Of a stretch of 64,000 bases of DNA, positions 63,989 through 64,000 are shown in pieces (the stretch's first letter is position 1; every line of letters starts with the position of its first letter). Made by a program: the position numbers and the translations under genes. Source of the stretch: Comamonas sp. GB3 AK4-5. Lineage in GTDB: Bacteria > Pseudomonadota > Gammaproteobacteria > Burkholderiales > Burkholderiaceae_C. The notes under the pieces are model-generated. The model was not told the DNA's origin. It made no database searches and was given only the letters and a program-made list of their open reading frames with translations. Where the stretch lies: NCBI RefSeq assembly GCF_041320665.1, contig NZ_CP166730.1:4990838-5054837 (forward strand). The letters run 5' to 3'.

Positions 63989-64000
63989 AGAAGACCTAGC

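Larger units (their letters stand above)
63595..64000. other. rpmH-dnaA intergenic region, probable oriC
   Basis: 406 bases without a gene at the window edge. It contains the rpmH promoter, a hairpin CCCTGAA-CACA-TTCAGGG at 63809-63826 (just inside the rpmH transcript), a plus-strand promoter, a perfect DnaA box and a near-perfect one. The rpmH-dnaA gap is the usual origin site in this group. Only two boxes are visible here, so the origin, if present, may continue outside. Confidence 0.65.

Overview
The window is high-GC, densely coded DNA from a betaproteobacterium, most likely Comamonadaceae and probably Comamonas-like. This rests on gene content and order: rpmH-rnpA-yidD-yidC-mnmE at the right edge, metX-metW, lptD-surA-ksgA, kdsD-kdsC-lptC, a Bug-type binding protein, and long protein families typical of the group. 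The right edge runs into a probable chromosomal origin: a dnaA-type promoter with a DnaA box lies at 63929-63988, so dnaA should start just past the window.

Layout. 0-10 kb holds signalling and tRNA modification: a NarL-type regulator with a 7TM sensor kinase, mnmA with NUDIX and GNAT genes, then a 1,234-residue MHYT hybrid kinase co-transcribed with an HD-GYP response regulator. 10-17 kb has a small membrane protein, an orphan mini flagellar-rod protein, a gene-free stretch with a candidate small RNA, and a LysR/LysE/aminotransferase/mmsA group that fits beta-alanine or omega-amino-acid breakdown. 17-26.9 kb is a catabolic island: an FCD regulator with a histone-H1-like tail, a complete branched-chain-type ABC transporter, an M20 amidohydrolase, an M81 (MlrC-like) hydrolase and a Bug receptor. 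27-31.6 kb has malic enzyme, a secreted RNase Sa-type ribonuclease with a barstar inhibitor, and ksgA. 31.7-38.8 kb is envelope biogenesis (surA, lptD, amgK) plus rsmE, a RidA protein and a lipase-like hydrolase. 38.9-46 kb has a dipeptidase, a diguanylate cyclase, a chemoreceptor, a Tat-type phosphodiesterase and hydroxypyruvate isomerase. 46-50 kb has metW, metX, a GDT1-family transporter and two tandem RRM genes. 50-56.8 kb has lptC-kdsC-kdsD, a GGDEF-EAL protein, apt and an Lnb-type membrane protein. 56.9-64 kb has a lipoprotein hydrolase and the origin-proximal cluster.

Main regulatory discovery. Reading the minus strand at 48.6-47.7 kb, I find two riboswitches in series: a yybP-ykoY (manganese) aptamer before the GDT1-family gene, and, nine bases after that gene's stop, a SAM-II-type aptamer before metX. 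The SAM-II-like aptamer is followed by an intrinsic terminator whose U-tract abuts the metX start codon. The conserved GCUAAA segment of the aptamer can pair over 11 positions with the terminator loop, giving an explicit antiterminator switch. If no internal promoter exists, metXW would be read from the manganese-controlled transcript.

Other structure: a roughly 80-110 bp element occurs four times, each time 5-11 bases after a stop codon and always in the same orientation relative to that gene. A second GC-rich hairpin repeat and several long inverted repeats are concentrated at 58.8-59.2 kb. I found no CRISPR array, no insertion sequence, and no tRNA or rRNA gene that I could support.
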